From Pelagovum pacificum (lineage in GTDB: Bacteria > Pseudomonadota > Alphaproteobacteria > Rhodobacterales > Rhodobacteraceae), in the NCBI RefSeq assembly GCF_016134045.1, contig NZ_CP065915.1, positions 1,488,001 to 1,552,000 on the forward strand: DNA of 64,000 nt. The letters run 5' to 3'. The stretch's first letter is position 1; every line of letters begins with the position of its first letter. The notes beneath the pieces were generated by a model that was not told where the DNA came from, did not search any database, and saw only the letters and a list, made by a program, of their open reading frames with translations. Below, piece by piece: positions 17,720-24,920 of the stretch. A program made the translations under genes and the position numbers.

Positions 17720-18396
17720 CGTTGGCGGCGCAGGCGCTCCACGTAGTCGACGAGGTCCTCGACCGTCGCGACTTCCCACGGCTCTTCCGGCGTTCCCGAC
17801 CCGTAGGTCAGGCGGATGACGTAGTAGTAGGGCTCCGGCCCGAGCAGGCGGATCAGGACATGGTCGGCGTCCGGTTTCACCGGCTCGGCGATGCCGATCA
17901 CGTTGAAGCGCCCGGTGCGCAGCACGGAGGTCGCGGGCTGTTCGCGCCGGACCTGACCGACCATGCGGGCCGCGACGACGCCTTCGACCACGGTCCAGCC
18001 CTCGGGGAGCGGCTGGTCGTCGAGGTCGTGGGGCATGTCGCGGCTTGGGTCGAACAGCCGTTCGAGTTCCGCCAGCGACCGGATTGCGCGGATCATCGGC
18101 GCGCGCTCGGTGCGTTTCGGGCGACGGCGCAGGCGTTGAAGCAATCCGCGCAGGGGACTGCGGCGCGGCGGCTCGCTCCAGTCGAGCTCGATCACGAAGA
18201 ACGGGGCGCCCCAGCCGTCGATCTCGAACACCGCTTCGTTGCCGTTGCGCGCGGCGCCGATGCAGGTGATCGGATGCCGGAAGATCGGATCGCGGGTATC
18301 GCGCTGACGGCGAAGCTGGCGCACCGCCCTTTCCGCGCTGTCCGCAGTAACCGGACCCCACCCGGGGGGCCATTCGCGATCGACCACTTCGCTCAT
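17716..18396 (-). CDS. Conserved hypothetical protein between moxR and VWA genes
   Basis: 226-residue soluble protein on the strand opposite to its neighbours. It opens MSEVVDREWPPGWGPV. A beta-rich stretch (NGNEAVFEIDGWGAPFFVIEL) precedes an Arg-rich linker, and the C-terminus has VLIRLLGPEPYYYVIRLTYG. No family was recognised. Its stop overlaps the moxR stop by four bases, and its start is 34 bp from the divergent VWA gene, so it shares that promoter region. Its position suggests a link to the MoxR/VWA function, but this is inference. Confidence 0.6.
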   Translation of the reverse strand: MSEVVDREWPPGWGPVTADSAERAVRQLRRQRDTRDPIFRHPITCIGAARNGNEAVFEIDGWGAPFFVIELDWSEPPRRSPLRGLLQRLRRRPKRTERAPMIRAIRSLAELERLFDPSRDMPHDLDDQPLPEGWTVVEGVVAARMVGQVRREQPATSVLRTGRFNVIGIAEPVKPDADHVLIRLLGPEPYYYVIRLTYGSGTPEEPWEVATVEDLVDYVERLRRQR

Positions 18397-18430
18397 TTTC
18401 GCACGTTAACAACTGATCGGGAGGGGAGAT

Positions 18431-19681
18431 ATGCCTGACATCTCCGTGCTCGATATTCCGCCAGATGGCAAGCTGGTCCGCAACATCGTCCACTTCGCGC
18501 GGGCGCTGAACCGGGCCGGTGTGCCGATCGGATCGGGCCGTGTCGCTGATGCGGTGCGCGCGGTCGAGGCGGCGGGCTTCACCGACCGGGCCGACTTCTA
18601 CTGGACGCTGCACGCCTGTTTCGTCTCGCGGCCCGAGCATCGTGCGATCTTCGCGCAGATCTTCCGTCTTTATTGGCGCGATCCGCGGTTTCTCGAACAG
18701 ATGATGTCGATGATGCTGCCGATGGTGCGCGGCACGCAGGAAGAGCGCAAGGCGCGGGCGGCGGAGCGTCGCGCCGCCGAGGCGCTGCTCGACGGACGCG
18801 GACCCGAGCCGCCGGCAGAGGAGGAAGAGCCGGAGGAGGTCGAGATCGAGATCGACGCGTCGCAGACCGCCTCCGCGCAGGAAAAGCTACGCTCGCTCGA
18901 TTTCGAACAGATGTCCGTCGACGAGATGGCCGCCGCCCGCCGCATCCTCGCGACGCTCGACCTGCCGGTGCGACCGATCGCGACCCGACGGCTGGTCGGC
19001 GCGCCGCGCGGCGATCGGGTCGACTGGCGCGGCACGATCCGCCGCTCGCTGCGCACCGGCGGCGACATACGCGACATCGCCCGACGAAAGCGGCGCACGC
19101 GGATGCCGAACCTCGTCGTGCTGTGCGACATATCCGGGTCCATGTCGCACTATTCTCGGGCCGTTCTGCACTTCGTCCATTCCGTCGCCAACCGGCGCGG
19201 GCAGGGTTGGGCGCGCGTGCATGCCTTCACCATCGGAACGCGGCTGACCAACATCACCCGGCACCTCGCCACGCGTGATGTCGATGCCGCGCTCGCAGCC
19301 GCCGGGCAGGAGGCGCGGGACTGGGAGGGGGGGACGCGGCTCGGCGCGTGCCTGACCGCCTTCAACCGCGACTGGTCGCGGCGGGTCATGGGGCAGGGCG
19401 CGGTCGTGCTGCTCATCACCGACGGGTTGGAGCGGGACGTCGACAGCGGCCTCTCCGCCGCGATGGAGCGGTTGAGCCTGTCCGCGCGGGAGGTCATCTG
19501 GCTGAACCCGCTGCTGCGTTTTGACGGTTTCGCGCCACGCGCCGAGGGGATCCGGGCGATCTTGCCCCATGTCGACCAGCTTCGGGCCGGTCACAACATC
19601 GCCGCGCTCGAAGGGCTGGCGCAAGCGCTGGCAGACCCGCGCGGCTCTGGCGAAAAGGCCCGGATGATGGCGATGCTCTGA
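18431..19681 (+). CDS. VWA domain-containing protein (CoxE family)
   Basis: 416-residue protein with a C-terminal von Willebrand factor A domain. The metal-ion-dependent adhesion site is visible as DISGSMSHYS (DxSxS, about residue 236), then GGTRLGACL (Thr) and LLITDGLERD (Asp). The N-terminal half is helical, with an acidic Glu-rich linker at about residues 118-150. Proteins of this family work with MoxR ATPases in maturation of enzymes such as CO dehydrogenase. GGGAGGGGAG precedes the ATG. No transmembrane segment or signal peptide is seen. Confidence 0.88.
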   Translation: MPDISVLDIPPDGKLVRNIVHFARALNRAGVPIGSGRVADAVRAVEAAGFTDRADFYWTLHACFVSRPEHRAIFAQIFRLYWRDPRFLEQMMSMMLPMVRGTQEERKARAAERRAAEALLDGRGPEPPAEEEEPEEVEIEIDASQTASAQEKLRSLDFEQMSVDEMAAARRILATLDLPVRPIATRRLVGAPRGDRVDWRGTIRRSLRTGGDIRDIARRKRRTRMPNLVVLCDISGSMSHYSRAVLHFVHSVANRRGQGWARVHAFTIGTRLTNITRHLATRDVDAALAAAGQEARDWEGGTRLGACLTAFNRDWSRRVMGQGAVVLLITDGLERDVDSGLSAAMERLSLSAREVIWLNPLLRFDGFAPRAEGIRAILPHVDQLRAGHNIAALEGLAQALADPRGSGEKARMMAML

Positions 19682-19690
19682 CGCGGGTGC

Positions 19691-21094
19691 TCAGGTGCCG
19701 CAGAAGGTTCGGGTGACGCGCTCATCCTCCGCTGGCGGATGTGTCCAGTCGGAGTTTTCTATATTTGGATCATATGGTTGGACGACGATCTTCAGAAGTT
19801 TCTCGAACTTCGAGTAGTCGCCGGACTGACCCGCCTGAATGGCTTCTTCAATCCTGTGGAGCCGTGGGATGACCACCGGGTTCACGTCGGCCATCAGCGT
19901 TGTATCGGGCGACATTGACTGCCAACGTACCTTCCACTCGTCGAACTTTTCGCGCTCGATGAACTGGTCGCGTGCATCCTCGTGCGGCAGGCGGCGGAAG
20001 GTATTGGTGAAATCCGCGCCGTCCGTCGCCATCAAGGTCAGCAGGTCCTCGACCAGCGTGGGCTCTTCCAGCGCCGGCAGACCGAGCTTCTGGCCGAACA
20101 GCCGTAGCCATTCGGCCTGGTAGACTTCGGGGAACCGGTGGACGATGTCGGTGAAGTCCCGGATCGCGGCATCTCGATCCTCCATCAGCGGGATCAGACA
20201 TGTCGCGAATTGCGCGACGTTCCAGACGCCGATCTGCGGCTGCTGCGCATAGGCGTAGCGGCCGAACTGGTCGATGGAGGAAAAGACCGTATCCGGGTGA
20301 TAGGTGTCCATGAAAGCGCAGGGGCCATAGTCGATCGTCTCGCCGGAGATCGTCATGTTGTCCGTGTTCATCACGCCGTGGATGAAGCCGACGGACATCC
20401 AGAGCGCGATCAGGCGTGCTTGACGTTCCATCATCTTTTCAAGGAGTTCCGGGACGGACTTCACGGCCGGGTAGTGCCGCTCGATAACGTGGGTGACAAG
20501 CGCAGAGAGCGCCTCGGTGTCCTCGCGCGCGGCGAAGAACTGGAAGGTGCCGACCCGGATGTGCGAGGCCGCGACGCGCGTCAGGACTGCGCCGGGCAGC
20601 GTCGTCTCTCGGTAGACCTCGTCCCCCGTCAGAACAGCGGCGAGCGCACGGGTCGTGGGAATGCCGAGAGCGTCCATCGCCTCGCTCATCACGTATTCAC
20701 GGATCACCGGGCCAAGCGCCGCCCGCCCGTCACCCATCCGGGAATAGGGGGTGGGGCCAGAGCCCTTCAGTTGCAGATCGACCCGGCCCTTCAGCGTCGC
20801 TATCTCGCCCAGCAGGATCGCCCGACCGTCGCCCAGCTGGGGGTTCCAGTTGCCGAACTGGTGTCCGGCATAGACCTGCGCGAGGGGCGAGGCGCCGTCG
20901 GGAATTTCATTTCCTGAGAACAGTTTGGCGAGCTCTGTTGATGTCAGGCCGCCGGTGTTGATGCCGAGCTCTTCCGCGAGTGACGTGTTGAACGCCAACA
21001 CCTCCGGCGCGGTCACGGGCGTCGGGTTCAGCGCGGTGAAGAAGCGCTTCGGCAGGCGGGCATAGGAATTGTCGAAGGGGATCGCGAGGGTCAT
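19691..21094 (-). CDS. selO: Protein adenylyltransferase SelO (YdiU family)
   Basis: 467-residue pseudokinase-fold enzyme that transfers AMP to Ser/Thr/Tyr of target proteins and is linked to redox stress in other bacteria. Family blocks are clear: QVYAGHQFGNWNPQLGDGRA, then LQLKGSGPTPYSRMGDGRAA (nucleotide binding), and HGVMNTDNMTISGETIDYGP (metal and catalytic Asp region). The C-terminus has TFCGT, where some homologues carry Cys or selenocysteine. It is convergent with the VWA gene and divergent from the ArsR-type regulator across 111 bp that hold a long inverted repeat. Confidence 0.92.
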   Translation of the reverse strand: MTLAIPFDNSYARLPKRFFTALNPTPVTAPEVLAFNTSLAEELGINTGGLTSTELAKLFSGNEIPDGASPLAQVYAGHQFGNWNPQLGDGRAILLGEIATLKGRVDLQLKGSGPTPYSRMGDGRAALGPVIREYVMSEAMDALGIPTTRALAAVLTGDEVYRETTLPGAVLTRVAASHIRVGTFQFFAAREDTEALSALVTHVIERHYPAVKSVPELLEKMMERQARLIALWMSVGFIHGVMNTDNMTISGETIDYGPCAFMDTYHPDTVFSSIDQFGRYAYAQQPQIGVWNVAQFATCLIPLMEDRDAAIRDFTDIVHRFPEVYQAEWLRLFGQKLGLPALEEPTLVEDLLTLMATDGADFTNTFRRLPHEDARDQFIEREKFDEWKVRWQSMSPDTTLMADVNPVVIPRLHRIEEAIQAGQSGDYSKFEKLLKIVVQPYDPNIENSDWTHPPAEDERVTRTFCGT

Positions 21095-21136
21095 GCGTCT
21101 TATCTAAGTGCTGCTCGACCGGGCGCAACTCCGCAC

Positions 21137-21176
21137 AAACCACAAAGAATCCTTTGCGGAGATTTCTTTGTGGTTT
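21137..21176. promoter_or_regulatory. 13-bp perfect inverted repeat, probable operator
   Basis: AAACCACAAAGAA at 21137-21149 is repeated in perfect inverse complement at 21164-21176, 14 bases apart. It lies between divergent selO and the ArsR-type gene, 30 bp before that gene's start. Autoregulation by the adjacent regulator is the natural reading; a structured 5' leader is the alternative. Confidence 0.55.
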
Positions 21177-21205
21177 AGGTGGGTGCCAATCCCGGAGGTG
21201 AACAC

Positions 21206-21790
21206 ATGCCCGAACTGCGCAAGGTCCGGCCCGATGCGGCCACGCTCAAAGCCTTGGCCCATCCCGTCCGGCTCCGGATGCTGGGCCTGCTGCGGCTGGA
21301 AGGGCCGGACACCGCGACAGGACTGGCCGAGCGCATGGGCCTGAACTCCGGCGCGACAAGCTATCACCTTCGCCAGCTCGAGAAGCACGGCCTGATTGAG
21401 CAGGACACCGAGCGCGGCAACAAGCGCGAGCGATGGTGGATGGCCGCGCATGACAGCACGGTGCTCGACGTCGACAGCCCCCTCGGAACGCCCGAGGCGG
21501 AGGCGGGCTTCGGTCTGATCCGGTCGATCGTGACGCTTCATATCGCGCAGATCGAGCGCGCGATGGAGGTGGCGCCGACCTTGCCCGCGGAGTGGTGGCA
21601 GGCTTCGACCTCCAGCGACGCCACGGTGCGGCTGACGGCAGCGGAGGCGAAGGATCTGAATGAGCGGATGTATGCGCTGCTGGCCGAGGCAAAGGAGATG
21701 GAGCTCGCCCGGCAGGGCGCAGAGCCCGACGGCGCGCGGCCCTATACGGTCCTTCTGCACGGCTTCCCTTACGTGGGGCTGACGGAATGA
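21206..21790 (+). CDS. ArsR-type winged-helix transcriptional regulator
   Basis: 194-residue regulator. The N-terminal ArsR-like winged helix runs from LKALAHPVRLRMLGLLRLEG to YHLRQLEKHGLIEQ, with recognition helix SGATSYHLRQL. The rest is helical with an unknown sensing domain; no CxC metal site of metal-sensing ArsR proteins is seen. ATG 21206 follows GGAGGTG. The stop overlaps a further ATG (ATGA) that now leads only to a 20-residue frame, suggesting a lost translationally coupled partner, probably an MFS exporter. Confidence 0.85.
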   Translation: MPELRKVRPDAATLKALAHPVRLRMLGLLRLEGPDTATGLAERMGLNSGATSYHLRQLEKHGLIEQDTERGNKRERWWMAAHDSTVLDVDSPLGTPEAEAGFGLIRSIVTLHIAQIERAMEVAPTLPAEWWQASTSSDATVRLTAAEAKDLNERMYALLAEAKEMELARQGAEPDGARPYTVLLHGFPYVGLTE

Positions 21791-21849
21791 GCCGCCGTCC
21801 GCTCTACGGGCTGATCGCGCGGCCGCCGGCTACAGCCAGCGCGACATGA
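21787..21849 (+). pseudogene. Remnant of a gene once coupled to the ArsR-type regulator (possible MFS N-terminus)
   Basis: An ATG overlapping the regulator's stop (ATGA) opens MSRRPLYGLIA, which looks like the first residues of an MFS transporter, then stops after 20 codons where it runs into the 3' end of the convergent GNAT gene. A deletion joining this start to the GNAT end would explain it. The evidence is thin: eleven suggestive residues and the overlap. Confidence 0.35.
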
Positions 21850-22276
21850 GGCAATAGCGGTCCCGAAGCTTGTAGCCGTCCCTGGCATAGAGCCTGTGCG
21901 TCGCCTCGTTCTCGCGGTCGACCTCCAGGTGGATCGCCTTCACGCCGCCATCGCGCAGGCTGACGGACAGCGCATGAAGCGCCTGCGTGGCGATACCACG
22001 ACCGCGCACGGAGGGGCGGACGTAGATCTCGTCGAGGAATGCATCCATGCCGCCAAGCTCGATCGACCAAGTGAAGCTGACGATCATGTAGCCGAGCGGC
22101 GCGCGCGCCGGGCCGAACAGCCAGACGGCCCCGTGGGGCGAGCCCTCGAGCAGCGGCATGAGCGCGGCCTCCCGGTGAGCATCGTCCGCGGCGATCCCGT
22201 ATTCCTCGTGGAAGCGGGCGACCAGCGACAGCACCGCGGGCGCGTCGTCGGCGGAGGCGAGGCGGATCGGGGTCAT
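21830..22276 (-). CDS. GNAT family N-acetyltransferase
   Basis: 148-residue acetyl-CoA-dependent acetyltransferase. Motif A (FLDEIYVRPSVRGRGIATQA, about residues 84-103) holds the RxxGxG/A pyrophosphate-binding signature, and motif B has NEATHRLYARDGYK. The ATG at 22276 overlaps the stop of the nucleoside hydrolase gene (ATGA), so the two are translationally coupled. The long open frame further upstream is the hydrolase read in another frame. Substrate unknown. Confidence 0.88.
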   Translation of the reverse strand: MTPIRLASADDAPAVLSLVARFHEEYGIAADDAHREAALMPLLEGSPHGAVWLFGPARAPLGYMIVSFTWSIELGGMDAFLDEIYVRPSVRGRGIATQALHALSVSLRDGGVKAIHLEVDRENEATHRLYARDGYKLRDRYCLMSRWL

Positions 22277-23211
22277 AGCTTGCCGATCCGGTCCGCCAGC
22301 AGGGCGAAGAAACGGTCGGTATCGATGTCCTTGAGGAATGTCGCGTTGGCGGGCCGGTCGGTGACGCGCCACCAGTCGGCGACGGTCATGCCAAGGGTCA
22401 GCTCGGAGCTCGTCTCGATCTCGACATTGATATGACGCCCCGACATCAGCGAGCGGTCGATCAGGTAGGCGATCACGCAGGGATCGTGCAGCGGCGCGCC
22501 TTCCGATCCGTACTTCTCCTTGTCGAACCGTTCGAAGAAGTCGGTCCAGGCGGCGATCGTGTCGCCCACTTTCGTTCCCATCTCGCGAAACGGGCGGATG
22601 CGTTCGGGCGAGGTCAGCGCTTGGTGCGTGAGGTCGAGCGGCACCACGGTGATCGCGACGCCCGACTTGAAGACGACATCGGCGGCCTCGGGGTCGACGT
22701 AGATGTTGAACTCGGCGGCCGGGGTGATGTTGCCGACTTCGAAGTAGGCGCCGCCCATCAGGACGATTTCCTTCACCCGGCCCACGACGTCGGGCGCCCG
22801 CTGGAATGCCGTCGCGATATTCGTCAGCGGCCCGAGAGGGCAGAGCGTCACCGTGCCCTCCGGCTCCTCGCGCAAGGTGTCGATGATGTAGTCGACGCCG
22901 TGCTTGTCCTGCAGCGGCATCGTCGGCTCTTCCATCGGCGGCCCGTCGAGGCCGGTGGTGCCGTGCACATGCTCCGCCGTGATGAGCGGGCGCGAAATGG
23001 GCGCGTCGCAGCCGGCATAGACGGGTACGTCGGTGCGGCCGGCAAGCTCGCAGACGATGCGGGCGTTGCGCTCGGTCAGTGGCAGGGGGACGTTGCCGGC
23101 AACGGCGACGATGCCGAGCACGTCGAGCTCTTCCGGTGCGGCGAGGGCGAGGAGAATCGCGACCGCGTCGTCCTGTCCCGGATCGGTATCTATGATGATC
23201 TTCTGTGTCAT
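22273..23211 (-). CDS. Nucleoside hydrolase (inosine/uridine-preferring type)
   Basis: 312-residue cytosolic enzyme splitting ribonucleosides into base and ribose for salvage. The N-terminal calcium-binding motif is IIIDTDPGQDDAVA (DTDPGxDD). VTLCPLGPLTNIA and AEFNIYVDPEAA (NxxxDPEA, metal and ribose contacts) are intact. HDPCVIAYLID completes the site near the C-terminus. It is the first gene of a coupled pair with a GNAT acetyltransferase. Base specificity cannot be read from sequence. Confidence 0.93.
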   Translation of the reverse strand: MTQKIIIDTDPGQDDAVAILLALAAPEELDVLGIVAVAGNVPLPLTERNARIVCELAGRTDVPVYAGCDAPISRPLITAEHVHGTTGLDGPPMEEPTMPLQDKHGVDYIIDTLREEPEGTVTLCPLGPLTNIATAFQRAPDVVGRVKEIVLMGGAYFEVGNITPAAEFNIYVDPEAADVVFKSGVAITVVPLDLTHQALTSPERIRPFREMGTKVGDTIAAWTDFFERFDKEKYGSEGAPLHDPCVIAYLIDRSLMSGRHINVEIETSSELTLGMTVADWWRVTDRPANATFLKDIDTDRFFALLADRIGKL

Positions 23212-23348
23212 GTTGGGGCGACAAGATCAGCAAGCGCGGGTGAGGTCCAGAGCGGTCATGCCGCGCCGCTCACCAAACCGTGAGGGAACGGTGATCGGGG
23301 GGGCGTCGGTTGGTGGGGCAGACACGCAAACGAAATGAGGAGGATCAC

Positions 23349-23621
23349 ATGACCTATCTCAAGACGACTATGGCCGCCCTGATCGCAACTCTGCCCGCCG
23401 CTGCGTTCGCGCAGACCGACGCGCTCGAGAACGAGATCGAGATGGACGGACCGATGACCTTCGAACAGGTCAGCGAAATGTATCCCGACGTCGAGATGAC
23501 GGAATTCGCGGCTGTCGACACCAACGGTGATGGTATGCTCGACGAAGCCGAGTTCGAGGACTTTGAAGAGCTCGACATCGACGACGATGACGACGTCGAC
23601 GGCGGCGACAACGACGACTGA
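23349..23621 (+). CDS. Small secreted EF-hand-like acidic protein
   Basis: 90-residue protein with a signal peptide (MTYLKTTMAALIATLPAAAFA, cleavage after AFA) and a very acidic mature part. One canonical EF-hand loop is visible: DTNGDGMLDEAEF (about residues 57-69). The tail is almost all Asp, with a degenerate second loop. Periplasmic calcium binding or buffering is a reasonable guess. AGGAGGATC precedes ATG 23349; an upstream in-frame start at 23310 would bury the signal peptide. Confidence 0.7.
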   Translation: MTYLKTTMAALIATLPAAAFAQTDALENEIEMDGPMTFEQVSEMYPDVEMTEFAAVDTNGDGMLDEAEFEDFEELDIDDDDDVDGGDNDD

Positions 23622-23649
23622 TCTTCCCCGTTTTGCATTCCCGGGGAGA

Positions 23650-23679
23650 GGCCCGTGCCATTCGGCACGGGCCTTTTTT
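23650..23679 (+). terminator. Rho-independent terminator after EF-hand gene
   Basis: A perfect 10-bp stem (GGCCCGTGCC, loop ATTC) followed by six T lies 28 bp after the stop codon. The opposite strand has no T run after the stem, so it serves the plus-strand gene. Confidence 0.88.
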
Positions 23680-23694
23680 GTTATGGGAACGCGG

Positions 23695-24258
23695 TCAGGT
23701 GGCGCCGCGGCTCAACGCGGCGACGCCGGTGCGGGCCACCTCGTTCAGGCCGAGCGGGCGCATCAGCTCCGCGAAGGCGTCGATCTTCTCCGGCGTGCCG
23801 GTGATCTCGAAGACAAAGCTTTCGAGCGTGCTGTCCACCACGTTGGCGCGGAAGATGTCGGCCAGACGCAGCGCTTCGACCCGCGCGTCGCCCTTGCCGG
23901 CGACCTTGAAGAGCGCCAGTTCGCGTTCGACCGCGCGGCCTTCGACGGTCAGGTCCTGCACTTCGTGAACCGGGACGATCCGTCCGAGCTGCGCCTTGAT
24001 CTGTTCGATCACCTGCGGCGTGCCGGTGGTGACGATGGTGATCCGCGACAGGTGCCCGGTATGATCCACCTCCGCCACGGTGAGGCTTTCGATATTGTAG
24101 CCCCGGCCCGAGAACAGGCCGATCACGCGGGCCAGAACGCCCGGTTCGTTCTCCACCAGCACCGCGAGCGTGTGCTTCTCCTGCACGTCCGAGAAGGTCG
24201 GCCGGAGATTGTAGGCGGAGTGGCTGGTGGAGCCTTGCTGGATGTTGAGCGGTGACAT
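23695..24258 (-). CDS. ilvH: Acetolactate synthase small (regulatory) subunit
   Basis: 187-residue regulatory subunit that raises the activity of the IlvB catalytic subunit and makes it sensitive to valine. The N-terminal ACT domain is plain (HTLAVLVENEPGVLARVIGL, then FSGRGYNIESLTV) and is followed by the C-terminal ALS_ss domain (ELALFKVAGKG). It is the last gene of a unit ilvB-parD-parE-ilvH; only 3 bp separate it from the toxin stop. Confidence 0.95.
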   Translation of the reverse strand: MSPLNIQQGSTSHSAYNLRPTFSDVQEKHTLAVLVENEPGVLARVIGLFSGRGYNIESLTVAEVDHTGHLSRITIVTTGTPQVIEQIKAQLGRIVPVHEVQDLTVEGRAVERELALFKVAGKGDARVEALRLADIFRANVVDSTLESFVFEITGTPEKIDAFAELMRPLGLNEVARTGVAALSRGAT

Positions 24259-24261
24259 GGG

Positions 24262-24588
24262 TCAGGCCTCGTCAGGTTGGGGCGACCAGGCGGCCAGATC
24301 GCGCCGCCGGTGCAGGATGTCGATGATGTCAATGCGAAGAGTCAGGCGCTTGAAGACCAGAAGGTGCTGACCTGCGATGACAGTGTCATAGTCCGCGTGC
24401 CGGTTCAGGCCGGTTATCGCAGTCAGGTTCCTGACGTGGACACGGCTTTCGGCCAGCGCGGTTATTCTCTCGTTCAGCATGTCTTCGTAGGCGTGTGCCT
24501 GCTCCGTTCCGAATGTGTCCGTGGTCCAGTTCGCTATCTCGGTCAGTCTGCGTGCGGCTGCCGGAGCGAAGCTGATCTCAAGTGCCAT
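24262..24588 (-). CDS. RelE/ParE family toxin
   Basis: 108-residue predicted type II toxin. ParE/RelE-fold features are seen: ISFAPAAARRLTEIANWTTD at the start, a central AITGLNRHADYDTV, and LLVFKRLTLRIDIIDILHRRRD at the end, the usual basic C-terminal strand. ATG 24588 overlaps the antitoxin end by 11 bp, typical of coupled toxin/antitoxin genes. ParE proteins usually inhibit gyrase, RelE proteins cut mRNA; which applies here is unknown. It sits inside the ilv operon. Confidence 0.85.
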   Translation of the reverse strand: MALEISFAPAAARRLTEIANWTTDTFGTEQAHAYEDMLNERITALAESRVHVRNLTAITGLNRHADYDTVIAGQHLLVFKRLTLRIDIIDILHRRRDLAAWSPQPDEA

Positions 24589-24862
24589 TGCCGCCCGTCT
24601 TGTCCTCGTACTTTGCCCGCGCCTCTGCAAAGGCGCGTCGGATCGTTACTTCGGCCGGTTCATCCAACGCGCCATGCTTTTCGTAGTCGGCGATGACGTC
24701 GTCGATGCGATCGGCAAGCCGCGCCATCCGAGCCTCATCCTCTTCCAGCATCCGCAGCCCCGCCCGCATCGCTTCGGAGGCGTTCTGGTAGCGGCCGGAT
24801 GCGACGAGCCGGTCGAGAAGCTCGGACTGGTGATCGGTCAGCACGACGTTGCGGGTGGGCAT
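24578..24862 (-). CDS. ParD-type ribbon-helix-helix antitoxin
   Basis: 94-residue antitoxin. The N-terminal ribbon-helix-helix reads MPTRNVVLTDHQSELLDRLV, then SGRYQNASEAMRAGLRMLEE, the classic ParD/CC2985-type sequence; the C-terminal half would wrap the toxin. It is transcribed before the toxin, with overlapping genes. It starts 58 bp after the ilvB stop. A short AT-rich palindrome (TTGGCAGTATATGCCAA at about 24888-24904) lies just upstream and may be its own operator, allowing expression apart from ilvB. Confidence 0.88.
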   Translation of the reverse strand: MPTRNVVLTDHQSELLDRLVASGRYQNASEAMRAGLRMLEEDEARMARLADRIDDVIADYEKHGALDEPAEVTIRRAFAEARAKYEDKTGGNGT

Positions 24863-24887
24863 GGGCGATCCTCCGGCAGGGCCTGTT

Positions 24888-24904
24888 GGCAGTATATGCC
24901 AACA
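24888..24904 (-). promoter_or_regulatory. Palindrome upstream of parD, probable antitoxin operator
   Basis: TTGGCAGTATATGCCAA is a near-perfect dyad (TTGGCA...TGCCAA) 25 bp before parD. Ribbon-helix-helix antitoxins repress their own genes through such dyads, and the TATA core could form part of a promoter. Inferred from position and symmetry. Confidence 0.5.
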
Positions 24905-24920
24905 GGCCGCCGTCGCAATG

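Noticed and set aside
17566..18438. Plus-strand frame spanning the gap between moxR and the VWA gene
   Set aside because: It is antisense to the 226-residue gene, whose minus-strand translation has balanced composition and a normal protein-like pattern.
16823..19681. Carbon-monoxide dehydrogenase maturation locus
   Set aside because: MoxR and VWA genes are present, but no coxM, coxS, coxL or other client enzyme lies in the window.
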